Assembly (NCBI GenBank): GCA_018873225.1
Contig: JAEILZ010000003.1
Coordinates: 496,001-560,000, forward strand
DNA length: 64,000 nucleotides
Origin: [Phialemoniopsis] sp. UDSM-2020
Taxonomy: Eukaryota; Ascomycota; Sordariomycetes; Thyridiales; Thyridiaceae
Reading direction: 5' to 3'
Part shown: piece by piece, positions 45,840 to 57,986 of the stretch
How the letters are laid out: each line of letters starts with the position of its first letter
How positions within the stretch are numbered: the stretch's first letter is position 1
Notes under the pieces: generated by a model
The model's database searches: none
The model's input: the letters and a program-made list of their open reading frames with translations, nothing else
What the model was told of the DNA's origin: nothing
Program-made: the position numbers and the translations under genes

Positions 45840-47642
45840 ATGGCTCCGTCTCATCTGTCCCAGGTTGGTGGACCCCACATTGAAATTGGAGTGGTTGTTG
45901 ATATTGACATGGCTCAGCTCCAAGACAAGTCTCTCTTCATCGAGAAGTGTTGCGTCAATGGCCAATGGACAACCGCAAGGTCAGGCAGGACCTTTAGAGT
46001 CGAGAGTAAGTTCACAAAACTCAATTTATCGTTGTTCAATACTCACATAGATGATCAGATCCGGCTACAAGTGAGGTCATTGGCAAATGTCCTGAGTTCT
46101 CAAAGGAGGACGCGGAGGTTGCCATAGCGGCTGCCGCCCACGCCTTCAACTCCTTTCGCAACACGACGGCTCGGAGTCGCGCAAAGCTTCTTCGGAAATG
46201 GTATGATCTGATGCTCGAGCATGCGGACGACCTGGCCCTCCTGGTGACTTTGGAGAATGGCAAGGCCTTGTCCGAGGCCAAGGGTGAGGTTGCATATGCT
46301 GCGAGCTTCCTGGAATGGTTCAGCGAAGAGGCTCCTCGCACATATGGTGATACTATCCCTGCGACCAACGCTGGCAATCAGGTGATCACTATCAGAGAAC
46401 CTGTGGGCGTTTGTGCATTGATTACGCCGTGAGTTGCTTCTTGTCCAAAGATGTTAGTATCATTATATCTGACCTGAGCAACAGTTGGAACTTCCCAGCA
46501 GCCATGATCACAAGGTAAGACTTGAACCCCCTGAATTTGGCACATCGAGAACGTCAAACTAACTTCTCTTGCAGAAAAGCAGGCGCCGCCCTCGCAGCAG
46601 GCTGCACCGTCGTCATCAAGTCCCCAGCCGAAACTCCCTTCACCGCCAACGCACTCGTCGAGCTCGCACACCGGGCCGGCATTCCCAAGGGTATCGTCAA
46701 CGTGATCACAACCAACAGAAACATAGTCGAGGTCGGCGCGGCCCTGACCTCGTCACCCCTCGTCAAAAAGGTGTCCTTCACGGGCTCGACCAACGTCGGC
46801 AAGCTCCTCATGCGCCAGTGCGCCGAGACGACCCTCAAGAAGGTCTCGCTCGAGCTCGGCGGCAACGCGCCTTTCATCGTCTTCGACGACGCTGATCTTG
46901 ACGCTGCCGTGCAAGGGGCGCTGATCAGCAAGTTCCGGTCGTCGGGCCAGACGTGCGTCTGCGCCAACCGCATCTTCGTCCAGGATAGCGTGTACGACAA
47001 GTTCGCGAGCAAGCTCGCCGCGCACGTCCGGGACAACTTTGTCGTCGGCGACAGCCTCAAATCTGCCAAGGTCACGCACGGCCCGCTGATCCACGACCGG
47101 GCGGTGCAAAAGGTGCACGAGCACGTCACCGACGCCGTGGCCAAGGGCGCCAAGGTCCTGGCCGGTGGCAACAAGGTCCCCGAGCTGGGACCCAACTTCT
47201 TCCAGCCAACTGTCCTAGCAGGCATGACCTGTGACATGAAGCTGGCAGACGAGGAGACCTTCGGTCCCGTGGCAGGCCTCTTCCGCTTCAAGACGGAGCA
47301 AGACGTGATTAAGCTTGCGAACAGCACCGACATGGGCCTAGCGGCGTACTTCTTTACCAAGGACAACCAGAGAGCCTGGCGTGTAGCCAAGGCGCTCGAG
47401 GCTGGCATGGTTGGGCTGAACACTGGGTTGATCAGCGATCCTGCTGCACCGTAAGTTCCTACCTCACATATGTCGATGTATGATTCTGCAAGTACGTTAA
47501 GCTGACTGATTGATGCAGGTTTGGTGGAATCAAGTCAAGTGGGTTTGGACGCGAGGGAAGCAAATACGGAATCGAAGAGTACATGACGGTCAAGATGATA
47601 ACTGTCGGAGGCGTGAATGATCCGGTTCAGAGTAGACTGTAA
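45840..47642 (+). CDS. Aldehyde dehydrogenase, succinate-semialdehyde type
   Basis: Five exons (45840-46005, 46059-46428, 46485-46514, 46575-47450, 47519-47642) give about 521 residues; exon 3 is only 30 bp. The Asn of PWNFP, the general-base Glu in LELGGNAPF, the nucleophile Cys in GQTCVCANR and the ending [30 protein letters not shown] match succinate-semialdehyde dehydrogenases (GabD type). It oxidises a small acid aldehyde with NAD(P). A 54-nt stretch 45864-45917 with GT and AG ends lies in frame near the start and may be an intron, which would remove 18 residues. It heads the block with an anion transporter and a FAD monooxygenase, so it may act on a ring-cleavage product instead of GABA-derived aldehyde (inference). 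Confidence 0.93.
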
Positions 47643-48052
47643 GCAAAGTGTGTATAGAATAATTATCAAATTTATTCCAGCGATAAGGGAACTGCCAAGT
47701 CTCCGCGCATGAGAAAAAGCATTGCTTCCCCGTGCATGTGTGAATAGCCAACATGGGCCAGCCCCTTGTCGATCGCTGACTGCATGTAGTGAATCATATG
47801 TTAAAAGTCAAATACCTGTGAAAATAGAGTGAGGGCCTACGTAGTCACAGTATCTCTGACATTAAAGCGGGAAGCAAGCCATCGCCGAACGACAGGACTG
47901 ATTGCTAACGTTTCTTTGTGGAAATTTCACGTGGCGTTGCACATTTGACAGCGTGTTTGAATCTCTGTATTGTATTCCGTCTTGCAATATACCTCGAGCT
48001 TTACCAAAGTTCGACTGCCAATCATTGCCCTGAAGCTGTCTAGATTCTATCC
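47643..48052. other. Convergent intergenic region
   Basis: 3' flanks of the aldehyde dehydrogenase and the ACS transporter; nothing else supported. Confidence 0.5.
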
Positions 48053-49679
48053 TTAAACAGTGTACATGAACCTGGGGCTTCTGTCTCCAAGAGCATCGAC
48101 CTCGGCATCGGACATGCCGCTGATGAGATGGTCCTCCTTGCCCGCAAGCCGACGCTTGTTCACAATTCGGTAGTGAATCGACAAACCACCATAGATGAAG
48201 ACAGCCAGGCCCAAGAGACCGATCATCACGGAGTAGCCCGTGATGTAGCGTGGGGCATCAGTGGTCGGGTAAAGCTATCGAAGCAATGATTAGCTACTTT
48301 GTGGCGGCATACAAGAAGAGGTGACAACTCACGAAAGGAGCAAGAATGCCTGAGCAGTTGCAGATGCAGATCTGAATACCAGAGGCGGTGGTTCGCTTGC
48401 CGTATCGCGGGTTGTTCGAGGGCAGCCACGCAAGCGGGATACCCACGGCGACGAACAGGCCAAATGCGATCAGGAATGTGGCAAAGTAGTGGGCTGAGGC
48501 AGAGACCTGTGCCATCGAGATACCGTAGCCGACAATGCAGATCACGAGAGACGCGACCTGGTAGGTTCCTCTGCTCTGGTGAGAGTCGGAGAACTTGGCC
48601 ACGACCAGGTAGCTGATGGCGCCCAGAGCATAGCAAGGCACAGTGAGTGCTTGGGCCTGCGGAGAGGTCCATTGTCCAAGGCCTGTTGAAAGGTAAAGTT
48701 AGTCAAAGGCCTTGGAAGAAGAGAGGACTGCTAAGTACTCACCCTTGATGATGGTAGGGAGGAAGATGGAATAACTGTAGAGCATCGCGTTGACAGTGAA
48801 CTGGCCGGCGGCAAAGGCCCAGGTCTTCCAGTCCTTGGCGGCGAGAATAGCATCCTCCTTGTTGAACTCCTCGTGGAAACCGGTCTGTCGCTGAAGCCGA
48901 GCTCGGCAGAGAGCCCTCTCTTCAGGGGTCAAGTACCAGGCAGTTCCAGGCTCATCGGCGAGCAGGAAGTACACAGTAAAACCGAAGATGACGGTCGGGA
49001 TACCTAGGTGCTTGTGTTAGGGAAGGGAGGCGTAAGGTGGAGTGACTAGCTACATACCTTCAATGATGAACACCCAGCGCCATCCAGACTGACCGGCGAT
49101 GCCGTCCATGAAGCCAATGCCATAGGCCAGAAGACCACCACAGGCACCAGCCAGGGCAGAACTGACGAAGAGGTATCCAATGCGCAGAGCGAGTTCCTTC
49201 TTGGTGTAGAAGAGCGTGAGGTAGACTGTCAGGCCGGGAAGGAGACCACCCTCAAGTAGTCCGAGAAGGCATCGACAAGCAATGAGGCCGGCATAGTTTT
49301 GCACCACTCCAGTCAAGGTCGAGACGATGCCCCAAAGGACGGTGATAGTAGCCAGGTACTTGGAGGGAGTGAACTTCTTGAGAACAAGGTTGGAAGGAAC
49401 CTCGATCAGGACGTAAGGGACGAACATGATGGCGACAGCGATCTGATACATGTTGCCGTGAAGACCAAGATCCTTTTCGAGGCCGAAGAGACGAGCGTTA
49501 CCAATGTTGGTTCGGTCCAGGAAGCAGAGAAGGTACGCCAGCATGACCATCGGGACGGTGTGCCTGTCGATCTTCTTCACCAGCGCGTTCTCGGCCTGGT
49601 GGTCGATCGATTCGATGGGCTCGACCACGCCGGCCGAGGCTCTCTCGTCGACATCGTGCTCTGTCTTGGTGAACGACAT
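48053..49679 (-). CDS. MFS transporter, anion:cation symporter (ACS/allantoate permease) family
   Basis: Four exons (49058-49679, 48743-49003, 48333-48682, 48053-48274) give about 484 residues. The family start KKIDRHTVPMVMLAYLLCFLDRTNIGNAR is clear, with EVPSNLVLKKF and GLLEGGLLPGLTVYL after it and SGWRWVFIIEG in helix six. These carriers take up organic anions such as nicotinate, allantoate, tartrate or phthalate-like acids. A long in-frame extension to Met 49859 was judged less likely because MSFTKTEHD already gives the usual leader. Position between an aldehyde dehydrogenase and a salicylate-hydroxylase-type enzyme suggests uptake of an aromatic acid (inference). Confidence 0.92.
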
Positions 49680-50775
49680 GCTTTCTGTTGTGGAGGCGTT
49701 CAGGGCAAAGGGGTAAACAAAGTGGGAAGGGACGTGACTGTCGGCTGCGGCGGGGGCTCTGGTGTCCTGAATGGGTGTGGATGATCTTGTCGAATCAGGT
49801 TCAGAGTGTAAGGTGGTAGCCGGGAGCCTCTGGAGGGTGGAGGGTTGATGCATGAGCATGACAGGGTCCCTCCTTCGTTTTTATGTCTCTCAACTCGAGG
49901 GACCAGGACTCTTAGCGCCACTGCGTGTATCCGATGGACTCTTCGGGAGCACCGCATCTGGACTGCAACTACCTTGTACACCAGTGGAGATGGACTCCTG
50001 GTTCTGGGGAAATACCTCGTCAAGGGGCAGAGATTGATTGATTCACGTTGGAAACCGGTCTCTGGCTCTGAGGACCCCGTGGGGACCCCGGTGGAGTCGT
50101 CGCGTTATCGGGTGTAATCGGTGGCTTTCCCGTCGGTCGACGGCATTCCAAGCCCCCACTCAGCCATCTCCGATCACAAGAGGGCTCCAGACCTGAACTA
50201 CCTAAGAGACTAGTGTCCTTGGGATTCTTAGTGCCCTGGAGACAGCCAAATTGCGGAGGGGAGAGGCATGCCATGACTTGAGTTGGTCGAGATGAGATCC
50301 AGTCTGTTGGAGGAACCATAACATCGCCACCCCATCAACGCCAATCTAATGTCATCTTCCCGATCTTCCCGGTGAGGTCTCTGCTCACGAGACGAGGTCA
50401 ACCTCTAAGTATTGTTCTAGAAGCGGCCATCACAAGCCAGGTACCAGACTAGATGACAAACAACGGAGATGTAATTTGAACAATGAGTTCCAGATCCTGG
50501 TACATTCTCAAGATCAGGCACAGATCGAGAGGTCCTCAATATTAGATTGCTTGTCAGACGCTGGAGTTTTGAGCTCAGAGATTAGTAAGGTGAACCAGTT
50601 TAAACCTCTCAGACATGAATCTAAAGTGTGGAAGACATGTGTCAAGGTGTATTCAACAGAGCGACGGGTGAAGTGGTCGGTCACATACATTATGAGAAGT
50701 AATTATGATGTACAATGATCGCTCGATTTGCAAAACTAAAAAGTCTATCTGTGCTATGAAACAACCCTCTACATC
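49680..50775. other. Intergenic
   Basis: Promoter side of the ACS transporter and 3' flank of the monooxygenase. ORFs are short and motif-free. Confidence 0.45.
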
Positions 50776-52350
50776 TTACAACTTGGACATGGCGTTCCGG
50801 CCCTTGCTCTTGTTTGACGCGGGCAGGAACCAGTCCATGTACTTGTCCTGAAGTGTCCTGGTGATCCCAGTCTCAGGGTGGAACGGCTCGCGGCCACCAT
50901 TGCTGTACTTGTCCAGCGCGGTCTCGGCGTGCTGCTCCACATCGTAGCCGTAGACGTCCAGGACCGTCTGCGGGTCGCCGTACAGGTTGCTGCTGCGGAC
51001 GTAGTACTTGCCGTCCAGCTCGGCGGACATGGCCTTGTCGCGCGCCTGCTGCGCGGGGCCGTCGGGCAAGTGCCAGATGGCGCCGTTGAGGAACGAGACC
51101 TGCTGCTTGGCGTAGGCCTTGGGCATGCGCTCCTCCTCGTAGATCCGGACGGCCTCGTCCATGCGGATCTCGCCCTTGACCACCCTAGCGACGCACCTAG
51201 CCAGGAACGCACCGTCCTCCATCGAGGTGGCGGCACCCTGGGCCATGTGGTTGACCATGGAATGCGCGGCGTCGCCCATCAGGACGACATTCTTGCGCGG
51301 TGATGACCACGACTTCATGGGACCCGTCACCATCAGGGGCCAGCGGGACTGTTGGGGAGAACTTGTTAGTGATCATCAACAACCTTTGGGGAAACACTTC
51401 TGACTTACAGTCTTGTCAATCATGTCAACAATCCTCTTGATACGAGGGTCGAAGTCCTTGTACTCGTTCCAGAGCTCCTCAATAGGGACGTCTTGCTCAG
51501 TACCGCGCAGCTTCTGCGGGCGGTGGTGCGAGAGCACCAGGTTGAACATCTTGCCGGCGTTGATGGGGTAGGTGATGATGTAGGCGTTCTCGGCCATCCA
51601 GACCTCCATAGTGAGCTTCTCAATCAGCTCCTTTGCTACGGGGTCCTTGCGGATCTGCTCGTAGGGTACCAGAGCGCGGTAGGCGCAGTTGGTGGTAGGG
51701 GGCTCAGGGGCGACCTCGGGGAAGAGCGTTTTCCTCGTGATGCTGTTGATACCATCGGCACCAATCAACAGGTCAAAGGTGTACTTGTCACCCTTGTACG
51801 TCTCAACAGTAGCCTTCTGCGATGACTGGTACTCGACCTTGGTGACGGCAGCGTCGATGATGATCTTAGCGCCAAGCTTCCTCGCGACCTCGGCCAGACC
51901 CTCGTGCAGATGCGCGCGGTGGACGACCCACCACGGGCGGCCAAGGTTCTCCTCAAGGGTGGCAATCTTGGTGTAGCCCACACGGGTGCCGTCCTTGCGG
52001 CGCATGTTCAGCTCCTCAAACTGAACGAGGTTGTCGCCAATGACCTTGTCCACGCCCCATCGCTGGAGCAGGATGGAGACATTAGGGGTCATCTGAATAC
52101 CTGCGCCAATCTACATGAGGGTAGGGAGTCAGCAAAGAAGATCCCGAGACGACATTGCATAAGTACGAGTGGCTTACCTCGCCAAGCTCCTGGGCAGACT
52201 CGAGGACAGTGACCTCGGCGCCAGCTCGTCGCAGAGCGATGGCTGCGGCAAGACCGCCAATGCCGGCACCTACGATACCCGTGTGAAGTCCCTGTAAGCG
52301 TGTCAGCATTCGTGCCACCAAGGCCGAGCGCATACGAGCTTGCTCACCAT
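50776..52350 (-). CDS. FAD-dependent aromatic-ring monooxygenase (salicylate hydroxylase type)
   Basis: Four exons (52348-52350, 52178-52291, 51409-52110, 50776-51348) give about 463 residues. The first exon appears to be only ATG, joined to GLHTGIVGAGIGGLAAAIALRR. The dinucleotide motif GAGIGG, the DG motif in LIGADGINS and the GD motif in VVLMGDAAHSM are those of group A flavin hydroxylases, near salicylate 1-monooxygenase and 6-hydroxynicotinate 3-monooxygenase. They hydroxylate and often decarboxylate an aromatic acid with NAD(P)H. If the first intron is not used, Met at 52333 gives a 14-residue longer leader ending LQ. A TATA box lies at 52492-52498. Divergent from the alpha/beta hydrolase, 488 bp apart. 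Confidence 0.9.
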
Positions 52351-52838
52351 ATTGATGGCTGGAAGTGGTGATGGTGAGGGAGTTTGAGAGATTATGAGAG
52401 TCAGGAGGCTTGAGAGCGAGAAGGAAGCCTTGACGGTAGGGTCTAGTGGTATGCCAGTGAATATCTCAGACTTCAATGATGATTTTCTTTATTATATAGA
52501 TGAGGTAAGATATTACTGCATCGCCCTTCAAAAGTAGTGTCCGCAAGAGGTATTGACTTGGTCGGGGAGTTAGGGATGGTGCAATTGTGGGCCTGGGTGG
52601 ACTCGGACGAACTGAACATGATCACAAGGTCACGGAATCACCAAGTGGCTACCCCAGATGAGGAGTACTTAATATGGGGTATGATTGTATTGCAATGGGC
52701 TAATCTGCTCCACACACTTCGTTCATGCCATCTCACTGTTGCCTCTCCCATCAAGACCATTCCTCATCTCACTCCGTTGACTTGCCACCAAAGACTCACA
52801 CTCATCTGTTCATCTGAACGTCCAAGAACACACACATA
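52351..52838. other. Divergent promoter region (monooxygenase / hydrolase)
   Basis: It holds a minus-strand TATATAA at 52492-52498 and a CT-rich leader before the hydrolase start. Shared regulation is likely (inference). Confidence 0.55.
52492..52498 (-). promoter_or_regulatory. TATA box of the monooxygenase
   Basis: TATATAA on the minus strand, about 142 bp before the start at 52350. Confidence 0.55.
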
Positions 52839-53925
52839 ATGGCTGAGCCAGTTACCACATTGCAAGTCCCTCACTTGGGAGGCATCGACGTCGGCTACCG
52901 ACTGTCAAACTCCTCCGTGGACAAGACCAAGCCTACTCTGGTCCTTTTCAACCCTTTCACTGCCACTGCAGACTACTATCTGCCAGAGTTCCAGAACAAT
53001 GCTCTGAGGAAGGCAGCAAATTTGTTGGCCATTGAGCCCATGGGCCATGGCCGCACTCGGGCCAAGAAGACGGAGTCGTTCACCTACTGGGATACGGCAA
53101 TCATGAGTCTCCAACTCCTTGATGCCCTTGGCATCGACAAGTTCTTCGCCCTTGGCACATCCCAAGGAGGATTCATTGCCGTCAGACTGGCACTCATTGC
53201 ACCTGACCGTGTGAGTATCTACCCCCAAGCTATGCTATCCCTTACTTCTAATTCTCTAACACCCCCCTTAGGTCAAGGGTGTGATCCCCATCGGCTCGAC
53301 CATGGACTCGGAGTCTCCAAGGAGCCGCGAGCTTGGCTGCTGGGACGGGCCCGGCGCGTGCTCTGGCCTTGTCACACTAGCTGGCAACCTCGCTCCTGCT
53401 CCTGACTTTGAGCCCGGTGATGCCTACTACGATTTCCTGATGGAGATTGGATTTGGCAAGCACATCGACAAGGCCACCAGGGACTTCTGGGCCAAGACCA
53501 TCAGGGACAACTACAACGGCGACGAGGGCAAGCGCCGCATCTGCATGGCTGCCGTGACCCTCGCCAGCCGAGATGGTCTGCATGAGCGCGTGCCGTACAT
53601 TCGATGCCCTGTTCTCTGGTTCCAGGTAAGATATCAGAGGAGTCGTCACCGTTGTAGAGGACAATTAGCTGATCTTGATTTTTCAGGGTACGGATGATGT
53701 GGTGTTCAGCGTTAAGCAGGCAGAGCAGGACATCAAGCTCTTCACAAACTCTGTTGAAGCGAGGTTGGAGAAGTGCGAGGGTGGCGTGCATTTCCTGAGT
53801 CGCACGCACGGAGACAAGATCCACAAGGAAGTGATCGAGTTCATCTCGAAATGGAAAGCCAATGGTAAGTCGCTTCTGTGAATGCGCGCATGGCATTAGC
53901 AAGGGCTGACCCTTTGTCAGTCTAA
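52839..53925 (+). CDS. Alpha/beta hydrolase in the aromatic cluster
   Basis: Four exons (52839-53210, 53272-53625, 53687-53864, 53921-53925) give 302 residues. The nucleophile is Ser in ALGTSQGGF, the acid lies in QGTDDVVF and the His in GGVHFLS, an AB hydrolase-1 triad. Known aromatic-acid pathways use such enzymes as enol-lactone hydrolases or N-formylmaleamate deformylases; which applies is unknown. The last exon has two coding bases then TAA, after a perfect GTAAGT donor and GCTGAC branch; without that splice a longer tail ends at 53881. It shares a divergent promoter with the FAD monooxygenase. Confidence 0.88.
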
Positions 53926-54656
53926 GTGCGCGGCGTGTAGGGCAGTGTAGCAACCCGTCTAGAATTTGAGACTAGCTGTTCGAGGGGTCTAGAATCTGTC
54001 AGGTCAGATGGTCGTGCATTAGTTTGGTCGCGTGGGAAGTACGGGATCTGTAGACGTAGTTGAGTCAGTCGTGAATACCAAGCAGTCTGCAGCTTGCAAG
54101 CCTCCCCAAGATTCCAATTCGCACTTTCTCTCCCATTACTCCCGGTCCTGCCCCCATGACTCCATCGTCCTAACGAAGCCGAAGAAACCGCGCGAATGAG
54201 CAAGGGTGCGCAAGGTACTTCCGAGGGAGTGGAGGGAATGTGGCGTCGATTCCACAAGAGTCAGCTCTCGGCACTCAAGATGCCAATGTCCCCGGAGGCT
54301 GCACTTTTTGTTATTCCCTATTTCCGCCGCCGTCGGGGCCTTAGGGATGGGGTTCATGATGTCTAGCTCCCCAATCAACCCCGCGAAACGCGCAGCCTTC
54401 TCCGCCGCCAAGCCGTAGTCAGTGAGAAACTTGGAGGATAGCTTCGAGCTAGGCCTTCTAGCCTGTGGGCTATCCCCGCTTCGTGCGAGGAACCCATGTG
54501 TTCGATACCGACTCTCCGGGTCCACCAGGAGGGACACTTGCTGGGTTTTCGCCCTGCCATGAGGCAATATATGTTTCCCGTCTCCCCGATGGGAATGGGA
54601 ACCCGACGCGGTCCAAACCCCGTCCCCCTCTTCTTTTGATCGTACGAGTATGCCAC
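53926..54656. other. Intergenic upstream of the second Zn2Cys6 gene
   Basis: A 231-codon minus-strand ORF (54136-54828) overlaps the regulator's first exon out of frame and is considered chance. Confidence 0.45.
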
Positions 54657-57406
54657 ATGCCTTCCGAAATGTCTGTCCAGATGGGTACCTCGGACCAGGA
54701 GCCTGACGCACAGTCCAGCAATGGCTCGGCATCCGGGTACCGTAGACAAGGCCAGGACGGCCTGAGCAGGCCAAGCAAGCGACGCAGGGTCGCATTAGCC
54801 TGTAGCAACTGCCGCCACCGAAAGTCACGCGTAAGTACTGTTACCTGTACAGGACCCCTATGAGTGCCCCCGAAGGACCCTGTGCTGATACCATCCCTGC
54901 CTGTAATAGTGTGATGGTAGGCGCCCTAGGTGCTCGCTGTGCATCGAGCTGGGCTGTGAGTGCGTTTATGAGCAGGCTGGCGTGACGACGAACTTGACAG
55001 TGGGACGAAGGTATGTTGCCATGTTACTCTCTCTGTCCCTGATGTTGCTGCTTCATGTCTAACACTGGCTTTAGCTATCTTGACCGCCTGGAGAAGCGAT
55101 TGCAAGACATCGAGTCAAGTTTAGCGAGGGTTCACCAGAGCTCAGGGGCAACCGTCATTGATGTTTCCACACCGCCTCAAGATAGCGGTCGAGATGGCCA
55201 CAGTGGGCGTGCAAGACATGGCAGTGTCAACTCCCAGGCCTCTAATCCCATGGTCTATCCCAACGTAGTAGGCATTGGGGAGGCCGAAGGGGAACTCGAC
55301 ACTGCTGAGGACTCGATCGATGGCATGGGAGCAATCAAGTTCACGGATGAGGAAGACTGGGGCTATTTTGGTAAGTCAACCGGTTATCATAACCTTGTAT
55401 TAATGAAGACAGCTAATTTCGCGTCGCAGGACCATCATCCAACATCGCATTCCTTCGGCACATATCACTAGCCATGGCCAGAATGGGTGATCTCAGTCAA
55501 TCGATGCCGTCGCCGTCCAATCGAGCACGAGATGTGGCAGGAGGCATGAGTGTATCCCGACCACATCCAGTAGAAGATGACACCAATGCCGGGCGTTTTG
55601 GCCGGCCCCTTGGCAGTGTCAACATCTATGCCCTCCCATCAGAAGCCCGAACATGGAGCCTCATCAAAGAGTACTTTCAGAAGACCGGGCAGTTGCTACC
55701 GTTTGTTCACGAAGAGACGTTTTGCGCGACTTTCTTCAAGATGAAGCGTAGTAATTTCACCATGGCTCGACGGACCTGGCTCGGACTACTCAACATCATC
55801 CTCGCCATGGCCACGACGCTCCATGTCGACCGCACAATCTCATCAGAGAAGAGGATCGAGGAGTCCGACGTCTACTATCAGAGAGCCATCGGTCTTTGCG
55901 ACAAGGAGTCAAGGCGAAACATTAGTCTTGAGCTAGTGCAGTACCTCCTTATCCTAGGTCAGTATCTTCAAGGCACGCAAAAGTCTGTCCAGGCATGGAC
56001 GGTGCATGGGTTGGCTATCACAACGGCCTTGCAACTCGGTCTTCAATCTCCCAAAACAAACAATCGTTTCCCACCCCTGGAGTGTGAGATCCGGAAACGA
56101 GTCTGGTTTGGGTGCATTCTCCTAGATCGGTAAGTATGGATGTTGCGCTCCTCGTTTCATAGTCCCTCAGGCTGACCGTGTCAATCACTCTAGCACGTTG
56201 AGCATGACCTTTGGTCGACCGTCGATGATCCACGAAAGCTACATCAAGCTCGACATGCCAATCATCAACGTCCAAGTCGTTGGCTCGACTCCGCAGCCGG
56301 ATCCTGGACCCCAGATGGACGGCATGTACTACACTGCGACGTTGTAAGGCTCACTGTCATTGCTTAAGCAAGAAGTTCCGTCCTAACAATTCTAGGAAAC
56401 TGTACAATATTATGTACCGCATTATCGATACTTGTTACGGGCAAAATCTTGGTCTCGAAGAGTGCCGCACAGACTCGGAACTTATCTCCGTCGTCCTCAG
56501 GGTGGAAGAGGAGCTCGACGAGTGGAAATTTCAGCTGGCCCCATTGCAACTGCGTGTCATTGAGACTCGTCTAAGCCTGGAGGAGCTTGAGGCCATCGAT
56601 GTGAACAACAAGATCACGGAGCGTTTCTTCATTGTGTTATCTCTCCGGTATCACAACCTACAGATCCTGCTCCACAGGCCCATCCTCGAAAAGTTCCTCG
56701 AAGGCTGCGGCCGGCCGACTTCGATAAGAGGCAACAGCAGTGAGAGGAGAAAAGTTCAGGGGCTGGGCATTGGCAGTGTTGAAACGGCCGTCAACTCTGC
56801 CATTGCTATCATATCAATCGTGCATACGATTGTGACCTCGGATGGCTGGTACCGCGACTTGCTCGGGGCTTGGAACTTCTCACTTTTTTATAGTAAGCTT
56901 CTTTTTGCGTTTACCAACTCACGTCCGCAGCTAACAAGCCTCCAGCGTTCAATGCCGGTCTAGTCATCTTTGCCGCGACCCACGTTGCCCGAAACGAGGT
57001 CCAGGGCGACCCGAGCCAGCTCGCACGATGGAGCTTCGTCGAAGCAGCGGTGCCGTCGTTCTATACGGCCATCGAGGCTCTCCAAAACCTAGATCGTGGC
57101 AACCGGGTTGTTGAGCGGTGTGTTAACTATCTTTCTCAGCTGATGCTGGTTCCCATTACCGCCTGTAAGTGATTCCGAAACAGCTTCCTTGCTATTTAAG
57201 AGATGCTAATTTGCTCCTGCCATTCAGCCCAATTAGACGATCCAATCGCTCAAGGACAACAGCTCATACGGGGTGTGAATCCTCTTGCGACGTCCAACGC
57301 GTTGAACCCGATCGTGACGCCGAGGCAGGCCCCTATCGAAATCGATCTCAACGAGTTCATGCTAGACACGGATTTGGACATTCTCAACATGTCTTGGATC
57401 AGCTAG
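54657..57406 (+). CDS. Zn2Cys6 transcription factor
   Basis: Eight exons (54657-54830, 54910-55010, 55075-55370, 55430-56129, 56194-56343, 56396-56892, 56946-57164, 57228-57406) give about 771 residues. The zinc cluster reads CSNCRHRKSR, then across the first intron CDGRRPRCSLC and CEC, near residues 49-77. A coiled segment SYLDRLEKRLQDIESSL follows, and the fungal-specific domain includes WTVHGLAITTALQLGLQ, CEIRKRVWFG and TFGRPSMI. A nuclear regulator, placed next to the monooxygenase and hydrolase pair. It likely responds to the aromatic substrate (inference). Several very short introns are all consistent with frame. Confidence 0.93.
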
Positions 57407-57986
57407 CGACTTATGGAATGGGCCCATAAATGGCAGCAGGTCAGGAAGACGGCGCCCCAGTTCGGGTTATCAGTGAAAGGGCAATCACAGGGTCCAGAGT
57501 GCTGAGTCTTACTTTGTAGACCTACAAAATATGATAGAAAGGATCACATGAATGCATATCAACTTCAAGCATAACCGAGGAGCCATCCTGCATCTGCATG
57601 CGTCCACCCTAGGCGCCCTGACAGGACGCGCTTTAGTGGAGCCCGCAGTTCTAAGTCTCCGACGTCATCACTGCGATCCAGCATTCCCGCTAAGGCATAT
57701 TGACCGAAAGTTCAGCCCTACCAACAAGCAAATAAAAGAGATACTGAAAGCTCAAACTTTTGGCATGCCGCGCTATGGGGATACGCTAGAGATGATTGAT
57801 GAATCATGGTGCTGCCAACGGCAGAGACGTCGCACAACAGAGATAGCTTAGCTATCTCGACCTATATATGGAGCACAACAATGCCGCCAACCCCGTCAAT
57901 CAAAGGGCCAAGCTACCCGATATCCTTTTAGCTGCATACGTCGTGCTTGTACGTTCTGTAAAACGCTTTGAACTCAAATCGCCAAG
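57407..57986. other. Intergenic
   Basis: No coding support; presumed promoter of the DUF2945 gene. Confidence 0.5.

Noticed and set aside
46554..47423. 289-codon minus-strand ORF
   Set aside because: Antisense shadow of the aldehyde dehydrogenase main exon.
49680..49859. 60-residue N-terminal extension of the ACS transporter
   Set aside because: The downstream Met already gives the normal leader for this family; the extension is Ser/Thr/Pro-rich and unlike relatives.
54136..54828. 230-codon minus-strand ORF
   Set aside because: Overlaps the first exon of the Zn2Cys6 gene and shows no likeness to a protein family.
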